In this document: positions 1 to 6,342 of the stretch, piece by piece
Layout: each line of letters opens with the position of its first letter
How positions within the stretch are numbered: position 1 is the first letter of the stretch
Source: Gammaproteobacteria bacterium
GTDB taxonomy: Bacteria > Pseudomonadota > Gammaproteobacteria > QOAV01
NCBI GenBank assembly: GCA_027067235.1
Contig: JALXFQ010000166.1
Span: 1 to 6,437, forward strand
Length of the DNA: 6,437 nucleotides
Reading direction: 5' to 3'
Translations under genes and position numbers: made by a program
The notes under the pieces: model-generated
Told to the model about the DNA's origin: nothing
The model's database searches: none
Seen by the model: only the letters and a program-made list of their open reading frames with translations

Positions 1-685
1 CCGTCCGGGTATTCTTGAGCACGGTAAGATGCGTGGACACCGCACCAAAATCCAGCACCGCCACCACACCGTCAAGACTGCTGTCGCCGCCGCTTCTTGC
101 ATAGTTCGCGACAGCGTTTTCCACCGCGTAGGTTTCCACATCAACGATGGCCGGCTTGATGCCCTGGGTGGAAACAACCGCAACATAGTCATCCACCACT
201 TCCTTGCGACAGGCAACCAGCAGATATTCATCTTCCTTGGGCTTTTCTGGCGAAGGCCCCATTTTCACGTAGTCCAGGTTCACTTCTTCCAGCGGATAGG
301 GAATGTAACGCGCCGCGTCGAACATGATCTGGGAGTCGAGTTCGGAGCCGCCGAGGTCGGCCGGCAGGGAAATGGATTTGGTAATCACATGCGAAGCGGG
401 AACCGCGATGACCGCATCGCGGCACTTGCTACCCGAGCGACTGACCGCCCTGGACACAGAATCCGACACTGCCTCGATATCGGCGATGGAACTTTCCACA
501 ATGGCGTTGGGCGGCAGGGAATCGACGCCGATCCGCTCCACCTGGAAACCACTGCCCTTGCGGCTGAGTTCGAGGACCTTGACCGCCGACGAACTGATAT
601 CGATACCGATCTTCGACGATGTATTTTTGCTGCCCAGACCGAAGTTCCCTATATCCGGCAGCTTGAGTTTTTTAAATGCGCTCAC
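1..685 (-). CDS. pilM: Type IV pilus assembly protein PilM, N-terminal 228 residues (3' end cut by left window edge)
   Basis: Reading the minus strand from a GTG at 685-683 gives an open frame without a stop to the window edge (228 codons), so the gene continues outside. The protein starts VSAFKKLKLPDIGNF and carries the actin-like ATPase signature GIDISSSAVKVLELS (residues about 27-41, phosphate-1 loop). It also has AVIAVPASHVITKSI (91-105), FDAARYIPYPLEEVNLDY (122-139) and the phosphate-2-like LDFGAVSTHLTV (211-222). These are typical of PilM of about 350 aa, so roughly a third is missing. PilM is the cytoplasmic FtsA/actin-like member of the type IV pilus alignment complex; it binds the N-terminus of PilN and usually heads pilMNOPQ. 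Divergence from mrcA is the common proteobacterial arrangement. GTG was chosen because no other usual start codon lies between it and the conserved core. Its Shine-Dalgarno is poor: the nearest purine run, AAGGGG at 709-704, is 18 nt away. An in-frame TTG at 739 would add 18 unlike residues and is less likely. Confidence 0.95.
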   Translation of the reverse strand, partial: MSAFKKLKLPDIGNFGLGSKNTSSKIGIDISSSAVKVLELSRKGSGFQVERIGVDSLPPNAIVESSIADIEAVSDSVSRAVSRSGSKCRDAVIAVPASHVITKSISLPADLGGSELDSQIMFDAARYIPYPLEEVNLDYVKMGPSPEKPKEDEYLLVACRKEVVDDYVAVVSTQGIKPAIVDVETYAVENAVANYARSGGDSSLDGVVAVLDFGAVSTHLTVLKNTRT

Positions 686-693
686 ACTAGCTA

Positions 694-702
694 TGCTACA
701 AT
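694..702 (+). promoter_or_regulatory. Candidate extended -10 promoter for mrcA
   Basis: TGCTACAAT on the plus strand is a TGn extended -10 followed by TACAAT (697-702, 5 of 6 to TATAAT). No good -35 lies 16-18 bp upstream, but extended -10 promoters can do without one. The start would be near 709, giving an AT-rich leader of about 105 nt before mrcA. An alternative is TAAAAT (775-780), which has only a weak -35 (GTCAAA, 752-757). Which of these drives mrcA cannot be decided from sequence. Confidence 0.3.
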
Positions 703-722
703 GCCCCTTGATTTGCAGATGG

Positions 723-751
723 AATATAAAGCAAGTCAACGCATTTGAAAA
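723..751 (-). promoter_or_regulatory. Candidate sigma70 promoter for pilM
   Basis: On the minus strand, TTTTCA (751-746, 4 of 6 matches to TTGACA) is followed after exactly 17 bp by TATATT (728-723, 5 of 6 matches to TATAAT). Transcription would begin near 716, leaving a leader of about 30 nt before the pilM GTG at 685. It was found by eye in AT-rich sequence, where chance matches are common. Confidence 0.4.
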
Positions 752-756
752 GTCAA
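733..756. repeat. 7-bp direct repeat AAGTCAA in the pilM/mrcA intergenic region
   Basis: AAGTCAA occurs at 733-739 and again at 750-756, a start-to-start distance of 17 bp. Read on the minus strand the units are TTGACTT. The right copy overlaps the proposed pilM -35 and the left copy lies in its spacer. It could be an operator, or just two -35-like words in AT-rich DNA. The rest of the intergenic region (686-813) shows no other element beyond the promoter candidates. Confidence 0.3.
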
Positions 757-813
757 AAATCGTATATATTTCAATAAAATCACTCATAAACCTACTTTTC
801 TGCTCGAAGTCTG

Positions 814-3192
814 ATGCCGCTACCCCGACATTTCACCTCAAAACTTGCCATTGCCGCTGCCGGCGCCCTGCTCGCCACGGCCCTCATTTCCGGCCTGATC
901 GCCATCTATTTCATGCCCGGCCTGCCGGACATCAGCAACAAACAGACTTTTGAACTGAAAATGCCATTGCGCATTTTCAGCGCTGACAACGTGCTGATCG
1001 GCGAGTATTCCGAGGAAAGGCGCATCCCCCTGTCCATCGACAACACGCCTCAGACCCTGGTCGACGCCGTGCTGGCGGCGGAGGACGCCAATTTTTATTC
1101 GCATCACGGCGTCGCCCTCAAGGGACTGATACGCGCAGCGCTGTCCAACTACAAGGCCGGGGGGAAAAGCCAGGGCGCCAGTACGATCACCATGCAGGTG
1201 GCGCGGAACTTCTTTCTCAGCCCGGAGAAAACCTACACCCGCAAGATCAAGGAAATACTGCTGGCGTTCAAGATCGAACGCCAGTTCAGCAAAGACGAAA
1301 TACTCGAGCTGTACCTGAACAAGATATTCCTGGGGCACCGCGCCTACGGATTTGGCGCAGCCGCCAAGGTGTATTACGGCAAGGATGTTGCTGACCTCTC
1401 GCTACCGGAATTCGCCATGCTTGCCGGTCTGCCCAAGGCGCCGTCGCGCAACAATCCACTGTCGCGACCGGACAATGCCAAACTGCGGCGCAACTATGTG
1501 TTGGGACGCATGCTCAAGCTGGGCCTGATTACCAGGCAACAGTATGAACAGGCCAGCAAGGCGCCAATTACCGCCTCCAGACATGTCAAGAAAGTCGATC
1601 ACGAATTCCCCTATGTCGCCGAAATGGCGCGCCAGTATGCCATCGGGAAATATGGCGACCAGGCTTACGCATCAGGCCTCAATATCTACACCACAGTCTC
1701 GGTGCGCAACCAGCAGGCCGCGCAAAAGGCGCTGCAAAAAGGCTTGCTGGCATTCACCCGCCGCCACGGCTATCAGGGCCCTGCCGGCAAACTGGACGCC
1801 GGGCAACTGACTACCAGAGACCGTATCGCCACCGCCCTGAGCGCCTTTCCTTCGGTGGGGCCACTGATCCCCGCCGTGGTGCTGTCCGGCGCTGGCGGAG
1901 ACATCACTGCATCAACCTATCGCGGCAAAACGGTCAAGCTGAAAAAGGCCGACATGCAGTGGGCCATGACCCGCGCCAACAACAAAAACGCCATTGCGGC
2001 CAGCAAACTGGCGCGCGGAGATGTGATCTATGTCGAAAACATCGACAGCCAGGGCTGGAAACTGGCGCAGGTGCCCGCAGTCAGCGGCGCGCTGGTCTCG
2101 CTGCGCCCTGCCGACGGCGCCATCCTCGCCCTGATCGGCGGCTTCAGCTACTACCAGAGCAAATACAATCGCGCCGTCCAGGCGCAACGCCAGCCCGGCT
2201 CCAATATCAAGCCCTTTATCTATTCTGCCGCGCTGGATCACGGCTTTACGCCGTCCACCATGATCAGCGGCGCCCCCGTCGTGGTCCACGACGAGGCTAC
2301 CGGCGAGGACTGGCGGCCGCAAAACTACAACAGGAAATTTGTCGGACTGGTGCCCATGCGCATGGCGTTGGCCAAATCCATGAATCTGGTGTCGATACGC
2401 ATATTGCGCTCTATAGGTGTCAATACCGCTATCAGACATCTGGAAAAGTTCGGTTTTGATCCGGCGCGACTGCCGCACAATCTTTCCCTGGCTCTCGGCA
2501 CAGCATCCCTGACACCACTGGAAATCGCCACCGGCTTTGCCGAGTTCGCCAACACGGGAGAGAAAATCAACCCGTGGTTCATTGCGCGCATTGATGACGC
2601 CCACGGCAACACCATTGAGGCGCATTCGCTGCTGCCCCTGTGCAATGACGACACCGCATCGGACCCGGCCGGCGCGGCGCCGGACTGCCGGCCGCGCGTC
2701 ATCAGTCCGCGTAACGCCTACCTGATGACCGGCATGATGCAGGGAGTCATTCAATATGGCACCGGCACCCGCGCGAAAGAGCTCGGTCGCCGTGACCTGG
2801 CCGGCAAAACCGGCACCACCAACGAACAGAAAGACGCCTGGTTTTCCGGCTTCAATCCCGATGTGCAGGCCACCGTCTGGGTGGGCTACGATCAGCCCAG
2901 ACCCATGGGAAGCAAGGAATTCGGCGGACGCGCCGCCCTGCCCATCTGGATAGACTACATGCGAGTCGCCCTGGACGGCATTCCCGATCGCCCGCTCAAC
3001 CCGCCTGCGAGTGCGAATACGCAATGGGCCGACAGCTCCGGCAGCACGGAGTCGAGTGATGCAGCGGGCATTGCCAGCCCCAACCCGCCGGCCGGACGCA
3101 CAGCGCCGACCGCCGGCAACTCCACGGCCGATCTGCCGGATCAGCCTTCACAGATCGTCCCGCAGCCGGCTGACCAGGAAGACCTGTTCTGA
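814..3192 (+). CDS. mrcA: Penicillin-binding protein 1A (bifunctional class A PBP)
   Basis: This 792-aa inner-membrane enzyme polymerises lipid II into glycan strands and cross-links the peptides in the periplasm. Order of parts: short cytoplasmic tail; single transmembrane anchor (about 10-33); GT51 glycosyltransferase with catalytic Glu90 in EDANFYSHHG, the GKSQGASTITMQVARNFFL motif (117-135), RKIKEILLAFKIERQ (143-157) and ELYLNKIFLG (165-174); linker and OB-like region (about 315-420); penicillin-binding transpeptidase with SNIK (nucleophile Ser463, Lys466), SMN (522-524) and KTG (665-667, in AGKTGTTNEQKDAWFSGF). The tail from about 728 is rich in Pro, Ser, Ala and Asp and ends in EDLF. 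The length is near that of relatives (E. coli MrcA about 850 aa). All catalytic motifs are intact. C610 and C625 flank a loop before the KTG region and could pair in the periplasm (inference). The ATG at 814 has only a weak GAAG (806-809) as ribosome-binding site, but it places the anchor correctly. The gene is also called ponA. Confidence 0.98.
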   Translation: MPLPRHFTSKLAIAAAGALLATALISGLIAIYFMPGLPDISNKQTFELKMPLRIFSADNVLIGEYSEERRIPLSIDNTPQTLVDAVLAAEDANFYSHHGVALKGLIRAALSNYKAGGKSQGASTITMQVARNFFLSPEKTYTRKIKEILLAFKIERQFSKDEILELYLNKIFLGHRAYGFGAAAKVYYGKDVADLSLPEFAMLAGLPKAPSRNNPLSRPDNAKLRRNYVLGRMLKLGLITRQQYEQASKAPITASRHVKKVDHEFPYVAEMARQYAIGKYGDQAYASGLNIYTTVSVRNQQAAQKALQKGLLAFTRRHGYQGPAGKLDAGQLTTRDRIATALSAFPSVGPLIPAVVLSGAGGDITASTYRGKTVKLKKADMQWAMTRANNKNAIAASKLARGDVIYVENIDSQGWKLAQVPAVSGALVSLRPADGAILALIGGFSYYQSKYNRAVQAQRQPGSNIKPFIYSAALDHGFTPSTMISGAPVVVHDEATGEDWRPQNYNRKFVGLVPMRMALAKSMNLVSIRILRSIGVNTAIRHLEKFGFDPARLPHNLSLALGTASLTPLEIATGFAEFANTGEKINPWFIARIDDAHGNTIEAHSLLPLCNDDTASDPAGAAPDCRPRVISPRNAYLMTGMMQGVIQYGTGTRAKELGRRDLAGKTGTTNEQKDAWFSGFNPDVQATVWVGYDQPRPMGSKEFGGRAALPIWIDYMRVALDGIPDRPLNPPASANTQWADSSGSTESSDAAGIASPNPPAGRTAPTAGNSTADLPDQPSQIVPQPADQEDLF

Positions 3193-3210
3193 CGCCGGCG
3201 GCATTGTGCC

Positions 3211-3831
3211 ATGAGAAGAAAACAGCAGCCCCGCAGGCCCCGCCGCAAGCGTCTGCTGTTGCTGGAAGAGACGGCGCGCATCATGATCGAAGACGGCGTC
3301 AGGGATCTGGCGACCGCCCGCCGCAAGGCCGCCCGGCGGCTGGGCATTGCCGGCCGCGCCGACTGGCCTGATGACAGTGAAATCGAGGCTGCCTGCGCCC
3401 GGCGCCTGAGCATGTTCTCGCCAGATTTCCGCAGTATCGAGGATGAAAAGCTCGATTGCGCGGAAGCGGGTCTTGAACTGCTGTCAGACTTTTCTCCCCG
3501 CCTGACGGGACAACTGGCGCGGGGGCCCGCCCTGGCCGGCAGTGTCATTGAAATCCATGTGTTTGCCCATACGCTGGAAGATGTGCTTTCCCTGCTGGAG
3601 CTGAAGCAACTCCGGGGCAAGCTGGGCGACAGGCCATATTATTACCGGCGCGGCAAAAAAACCGATATTCCCGTTATCCAGCTCAGGATCGACGCCCATG
3701 ACGCGGAGATCAGTGTTTTCGCACTGGACGACATCAGAAAGAAGCCATTGTCGCCCGGCCATCAAAGACCCATGCAAAGACTGTCACTCAGTCAATTGCG
3801 GACGCGAAGAGCCATCCGCAATCAGTTTTAA
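3211..3831 (+). CDS. Conserved hypothetical protein, possibly nucleotidyltransferase-like
   Basis: This 206-aa protein starts 18 bp after the mrcA stop and probably shares its transcript. The N-terminus is very basic (RRKQQPRRPRRKR). A helical segment EETARIMIEDGVRDLATARRKAARRLGI (19-46) and DDSEIEAACARR (54-65) follow. The C-terminal alpha/beta part contains SPRLTGQLARG (95-105), SVIEIHVFAHTLEDVLSLL (111-129), PVIQLRIDAHDAEISVF (154-170) and KPLSPGHQRPMQRLSLSQL (178-196). From memory this matches a family of about 200 residues common in Beta- and Gammaproteobacteria, listed as hypothetical and sometimes wrongly as a UDP-N-acetylmuramate-alanine ligase; no Mur ligase domain or P-loop is visible. 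The G-x4-G strand followed by alternating hydrophobic and acidic strands recalls a nucleotidyltransferase fold, but no clear GS-x-DxD active site is present, so activity is doubtful. The ATG has no strong Shine-Dalgarno. The last 48 bp overlap the opposite-strand membrane protein gene. Confidence 0.8.
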   Translation: MRRKQQPRRPRRKRLLLLEETARIMIEDGVRDLATARRKAARRLGIAGRADWPDDSEIEAACARRLSMFSPDFRSIEDEKLDCAEAGLELLSDFSPRLTGQLARGPALAGSVIEIHVFAHTLEDVLSLLELKQLRGKLGDRPYYYRRGKKTDIPVIQLRIDAHDAEISVFALDDIRKKPLSPGHQRPMQRLSLSQLRTRRAIRNQF

Positions 3832-4413
3832 CGCCAGCACCAGAAAAACCGGCGCAAAGCTGAACCAGTTCATGGCCTGCGCCGACAGGTTCACCCAGGC
3901 GGGAGAGCCACGCAACAATCCCGCCAGCCACAGCAGCGAGGCCAGCAGACCCACACCGACAAAACCGGTGACCAGCCAGACGCCCGCGACATCCCCGGAT
4001 AGCGCCCAGAAAATCATTTTTCGCAGGCGCCGCAAAAGCAACACATAGCTGACTGATACCAGCGTGGCGGACAGTACAGCCGGCAGATTCCAGCCACTGA
4101 CGCCAGCCAGCAACGCTAGCAACGCCGCCGGCACCAGCACAGCCACATTGGCGAGAAAACCGTAATCATAGGTCACATCCTGACGCAACCAGCGCGGCGC
4201 TGCCGTCAATACCGCTCCGGTAACAAAAAAAGGCACTACCGCAAAACTGAAATAGGCAGATGTCGTCCCGCCGGTCAGTGCTGCCGCCCGCCCCAGCACC
4301 AGACTGGAGAGGCCGGCGGCAAACAGAAAGCGCCAGGGCGCTGCAGTCAGCCACAGCCAGACCTTGCCGGGCGCGGCGGTTTTTGAACTGGTCGGGGGCA
4401 ATGCGACACACAT
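3784..4413 (-). CDS. Six-helix integral membrane protein, NnrS-like (half-size)
   Basis: From the ATG at 4413 the product is 209 aa. A short polar N-terminus is followed by about six hydrophobic helices (approximately 24-46, 54-74, 84-106, 108-128, 142-167, 174-199). The beginning, APWRFLFAAG (25-34) and later FFVTGAVLTAAPRWLRQD (62-79), resembles the N-terminal half of NnrS-type haem/copper membrane proteins linked to NO metabolism. Full NnrS proteins are about 400 aa with about 12 helices, and the WHAHE-type histidines of that family are absent here, so the relation is tentative and the function unknown. The frame is open further upstream to 4530, but that extension is the shadow of the 73-aa gene. 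The ATG at 4413 has AGGA 8 nt upstream, lies 10 bp past the stop of the preceding gene, and gives a sensible membrane protein. It is the last gene of the pfp cluster, and its end overlaps the convergent gene behind mrcA by 48 bp. Confidence 0.8.
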   Translation of the reverse strand: MCVALPPTSSKTAAPGKVWLWLTAAPWRFLFAAGLSSLVLGRAAALTGGTTSAYFSFAVVPFFVTGAVLTAAPRWLRQDVTYDYGFLANVAVLVPAALLALLAGVSGWNLPAVLSATLVSVSYVLLLRRLRKMIFWALSGDVAGVWLVTGFVGVGLLASLLWLAGLLRGSPAWVNLSAQAMNWFSFAPVFLVLALKLIADGSSRPQLTE

Positions 4414-4421
4414 GGCATCAA

Positions 4422-4425
4422 TCCT
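4422..4425 (-). promoter_or_regulatory. Shine-Dalgarno overlapping the upstream stop codon
   Basis: AGGA on the minus strand (4425-4422) is 8 nt before the ATG at 4413 and shares two bases with the TAG stop (4426-4424) of the 73-aa gene. This supports the 4413 start over the longer frame and suggests translational coupling between the two genes. Confidence 0.6.
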
Positions 4426-4645
4426 AGGAAAATTTGTCCTTGATCGCCAGACCGCCATCGAAACGGGTACCCGGCTCGAAACCGAACACGGCCTCCAGAT
4501 CAAGCTCCTCGATGAGCCGGTCCACGGCATGCTGGCCGTGATCGGCTGCGACTTCGGACAGTATCAGCTTGGCGGCGTTGGCGTTGTAGAAGCCGCCAAA
4601 AGCGGCCTGTACTTCCAACAGTTCGCGCGCCTTGTCCAGAGTCAT
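4424..4645 (-). CDS. Small conserved hypothetical protein (73 aa) downstream of pfp
   Basis: This is a soluble acidic protein, MTLDKARELLEVQAAFGGFY at the start, then NANAAKLILSEVAADHGQHA (21-40) and VDRLIEELDLEAVFGFEPGT (41-60). It looks mainly helical, with two or three amphipathic helices, no membrane segment and no cysteine. I recall similar proteins in other proteobacteria but no assigned function. The start is well supported: GAGGA (4657-4653) lies 7 nt before the ATG. The gene is 49 bp behind pfp and 10 bp ahead of the membrane protein gene, all on the same strand, so it is probably cotranscribed. A role connected with pfp is only a guess from position. Confidence 0.82.
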   Translation of the reverse strand: MTLDKARELLEVQAAFGGFYNANAAKLILSEVAADHGQHAVDRLIEELDLEAVFGFEPGTRFDGGLAIKDKFS

Positions 4646-4694
4646 CAGAACATCCTCGATATTTCCGCAAACCGGGACCAGGCGACCGTTCTGC

Positions 4695-5945
4695 CTATAA
4701 TTCGAAATCCGGCAGTTTTTTCGCCACGGACTCGTTTTTCAGCGTTACGTACACCGGCATGCCGTTTTCATAGGGCGGGTAGTCCTCGCCCTCGATCAGC
4801 GGATAGAGATATTCCTTGCAGGCTTCGGTGATGCCAAAACCGTCATCGGAAATATATTCCGCCGGCATCATCTTCTCCACGTTTGCCACTTCAGACAACG
4901 GCGCCTTGCCGATTTCCCATTTATAGGGGCTGCTGGACAGTCTATCAACCGTCGGCATGATGGAATTGTGGCCCTGCAAAGCCATTTCCACGCCTGCCCT
5001 GCCCAGCGCGTAAGCCTGTTCGACATCGGATTTAGACGCCAGATGCCGCGCGGCGCGTTGCAGATAATCCGCTACCGCCCAGTGGAATTTGTAGCCCAGG
5101 GCTTCCTTGATCATGTTCGCCACCACCGGCGCCGCGCCGCCCAGCTGGGCGTGACCGAATGAGTCACGCGTTCCCTGCTCGGCGAGGAAGCGACCATCCG
5201 GCCAGTGCACGCCCTCGGAGACGATGATGGTGCAAAAACCGTATTGTTTGGTTTTTGCATCGACCTCGGCCATGAACCTGTCCTTGTCGAATTCCACTTC
5301 CGGAAACAGGATAACCACCGGAATATCGTGATCTTCGATCAGACCACCCGCCGCCGCGATCCAACCGGCATGACGGCCCATGACTTCCAGCACAAAAATC
5401 TTGGTGGACGTTTTCGCCATGGAGCGCACATCGAACGAGGCTTCCAGCGCGGATACGGCGATATATTTGGCCACCGAACCAAAACCGGGGCAGTTGTCGG
5501 TGATGGGCAGGTCATTATCCACGGTTTTGGGGATGTGGATGGCCTGCACCGGGAAGCCCATTTTTTCCGAAAGCTGGGAGACCTTGTAACAGGTATCCGC
5601 CGAATCGCCGCCGCCATTGTAAAAGAAATAACCAATATCGTGAGCCTTGAACACATCGATCAGACGCTCATATTCACGCTGGTTGTCTTCCAGGCTTTTC
5701 AGCTTGAAGCGGCAGGAACCAAAGCCCCCGGAAGGTGTGTGACGCAAGGCGGCTATATTTTCCGCCGACTCCTTGCCGGTATCGATCAGATCCTCGGTCA
5801 AGGCGCCAATAATGCCGTTGCGGCCTGCGTAAACCGTACCAATTTGATCTGAATGCTTGCGCGCTGTTTCGATCACGCCACAGGCTGAAGCGTTGATCAC
5901 GGCGGTGACGCCACCGGACTGTGCATAAAAAGCGTTCTTTGCCAT
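4695..5945 (-). CDS. pfp: Pyrophosphate-dependent 6-phosphofructokinase
   Basis: This 416-aa cytoplasmic enzyme interconverts fructose 6-phosphate + PPi and fructose 1,6-bisphosphate + phosphate, a reversible step usable in glycolysis and gluconeogenesis. Visible motifs: AQSGGVTAVINAS (8-20, phosphate-donor loop), YNGGGDSADTC (109-119), PKTVDNDLP (139-147, catalytic base Asp143), MGRHAGWIAA (189-198, sugar-phosphate binding) and SEGVHWPDG (243-251). Lys140 in PKTVDND, where ATP enzymes have Gly (GTIDND), and Asp114, at the place where ATP enzymes have Gly (GGDGS), are the known markers of PPi use. The residue before it is Gly113 instead of the common Asp, giving GGGDS rather than GGDDS. Some methanotroph homologues are also known to act on sedoheptulose 7-phosphate; whether this one does cannot be told. 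The start is firm: AAGGAG (5959-5954) lies 8 nt before the ATG. Length and motifs are complete. It lies 34 bp behind the 115-aa gene. Confidence 0.95.
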   Translation of the reverse strand: MAKNAFYAQSGGVTAVINASACGVIETARKHSDQIGTVYAGRNGIIGALTEDLIDTGKESAENIAALRHTPSGGFGSCRFKLKSLEDNQREYERLIDVFKAHDIGYFFYNGGGDSADTCYKVSQLSEKMGFPVQAIHIPKTVDNDLPITDNCPGFGSVAKYIAVSALEASFDVRSMAKTSTKIFVLEVMGRHAGWIAAAGGLIEDHDIPVVILFPEVEFDKDRFMAEVDAKTKQYGFCTIIVSEGVHWPDGRFLAEQGTRDSFGHAQLGGAAPVVANMIKEALGYKFHWAVADYLQRAARHLASKSDVEQAYALGRAGVEMALQGHNSIMPTVDRLSSSPYKWEIGKAPLSEVANVEKMMPAEYISDDGFGITEACKEYLYPLIEGEDYPPYENGMPVYVTLKNESVAKKLPDFEL

Positions 5946-5953
5946 TTGCTAAA

Positions 5954-5959
5954 CTCCTT
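5954..5959 (-). promoter_or_regulatory. Strong Shine-Dalgarno of pfp
   Basis: AAGGAG on the minus strand, 8 nt before the pfp ATG (5945), is the strongest ribosome-binding site in the window. It suggests that pfp is translated better than its neighbours and fixes the start codon. Confidence 0.75.
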
Positions 5960-5979
5960 GAAATTTTGTTAAACCGGAT

Positions 5980-6327
5980 TCACTCAGAGGCCTTGCGCCT
6001 GGTTTCGTGATCCACCTGCATCTGCAGAATGGCAATCACGCATTCAGCCAGGTCGTCAAAATTACCGTCGGCCGGTCCGTACTGCTGGTAGCCACGATAG
6101 TAGAACTGCGCCCGATAGCCTTGCTCGCCGAGCTTGAATACAACGAAAGTCGCATCGCTGTCGGCATCCTGCCACACCACCACGGGGCATTGCGTCAGCT
6201 CACGCTTCTCGGGATCGGTGCGCACTTCGGCATCGGCCAGTTCGATTTCACGCGGCTCGCCATAGCGCTCTTCCAAAGTCTGGCGAATAAGCCACAGCTC
6301 GCTATCGCTGAAATCGGGAATGTTCAT
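5980..6327 (-). CDS. Conserved hypothetical protein (115 aa) upstream of pfp
   Basis: The protein begins MNIPDFSDSELWLIRQTLEE, a helical segment, followed by RYGEPREIELADAEVRTDPE (21-40). A probable beta region holds CPVVVWQDADSDATFVVFKL (47-66) and GYRAQFYYRGYQQYG (70-84), and a final helix runs through FDDLAECVIAILQMQVDHET (90-109). It is soluble and acidic, with no signal peptide and no recognised catalytic motif. Two cysteines (47, 96) are not in a metal-binding pattern. I do not recognise a named family. The ATG at 6327 fits the natural start of the conserved-looking region; its ribosome-binding site is weak (AAGG about 12 nt upstream). With 34 bp to pfp on the same strand it probably heads the transcript. 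Confidence 0.8.
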   Translation of the reverse strand: MNIPDFSDSELWLIRQTLEERYGEPREIELADAEVRTDPEKRELTQCPVVVWQDADSDATFVVFKLGEQGYRAQFYYRGYQQYGPADGNFDDLAECVIAILQMQVDHETRRKASE

Positions 6328-6342
6328 GGATACTCGGCCTTG

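Noticed and set aside
29..748. Open frame of 239 codons on the plus strand
   Set aside because: It is the antisense shadow of pilM. The His- and Arg-rich product has no family features, while the minus strand gives a clear PilM.
1912..3024. Long open frame of 370 codons on the minus strand inside mrcA
   Set aside because: It lies entirely antisense to the transpeptidase half of a clear PBP1a. It has no recognisable motifs and arises from GC-rich codon use.
4166..4411. 81-codon minus-strand frame inside the membrane protein gene
   Set aside because: It is out of frame with the membrane protein, is Cys/Ser/Arg-rich, and loses the hydrophobic helices.
4414..4530. Longer N-terminus for the membrane protein (start at 4530)
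   Set aside because: The extra 39 residues are an out-of-frame reading of the 73-aa gene. The internal ATG at 4413 has its own Shine-Dalgarno.
4646..4694. Possible terminator or attenuator between pfp and the 73-aa gene
   Set aside because: No convincing GC-rich inverted repeat with a T-run is visible in these 49 bp.
4364..4831. Open frame of 155 codons on the plus strand spanning the end of pfp and the 73-aa gene
   Set aside because: It crosses three minus-strand genes with good ribosome-binding sites and has no protein-like features.
5205..5852. Open frame of 215 codons on the plus strand inside pfp
   Set aside because: It is an antisense shadow of an enzyme with all its motifs on the minus strand.
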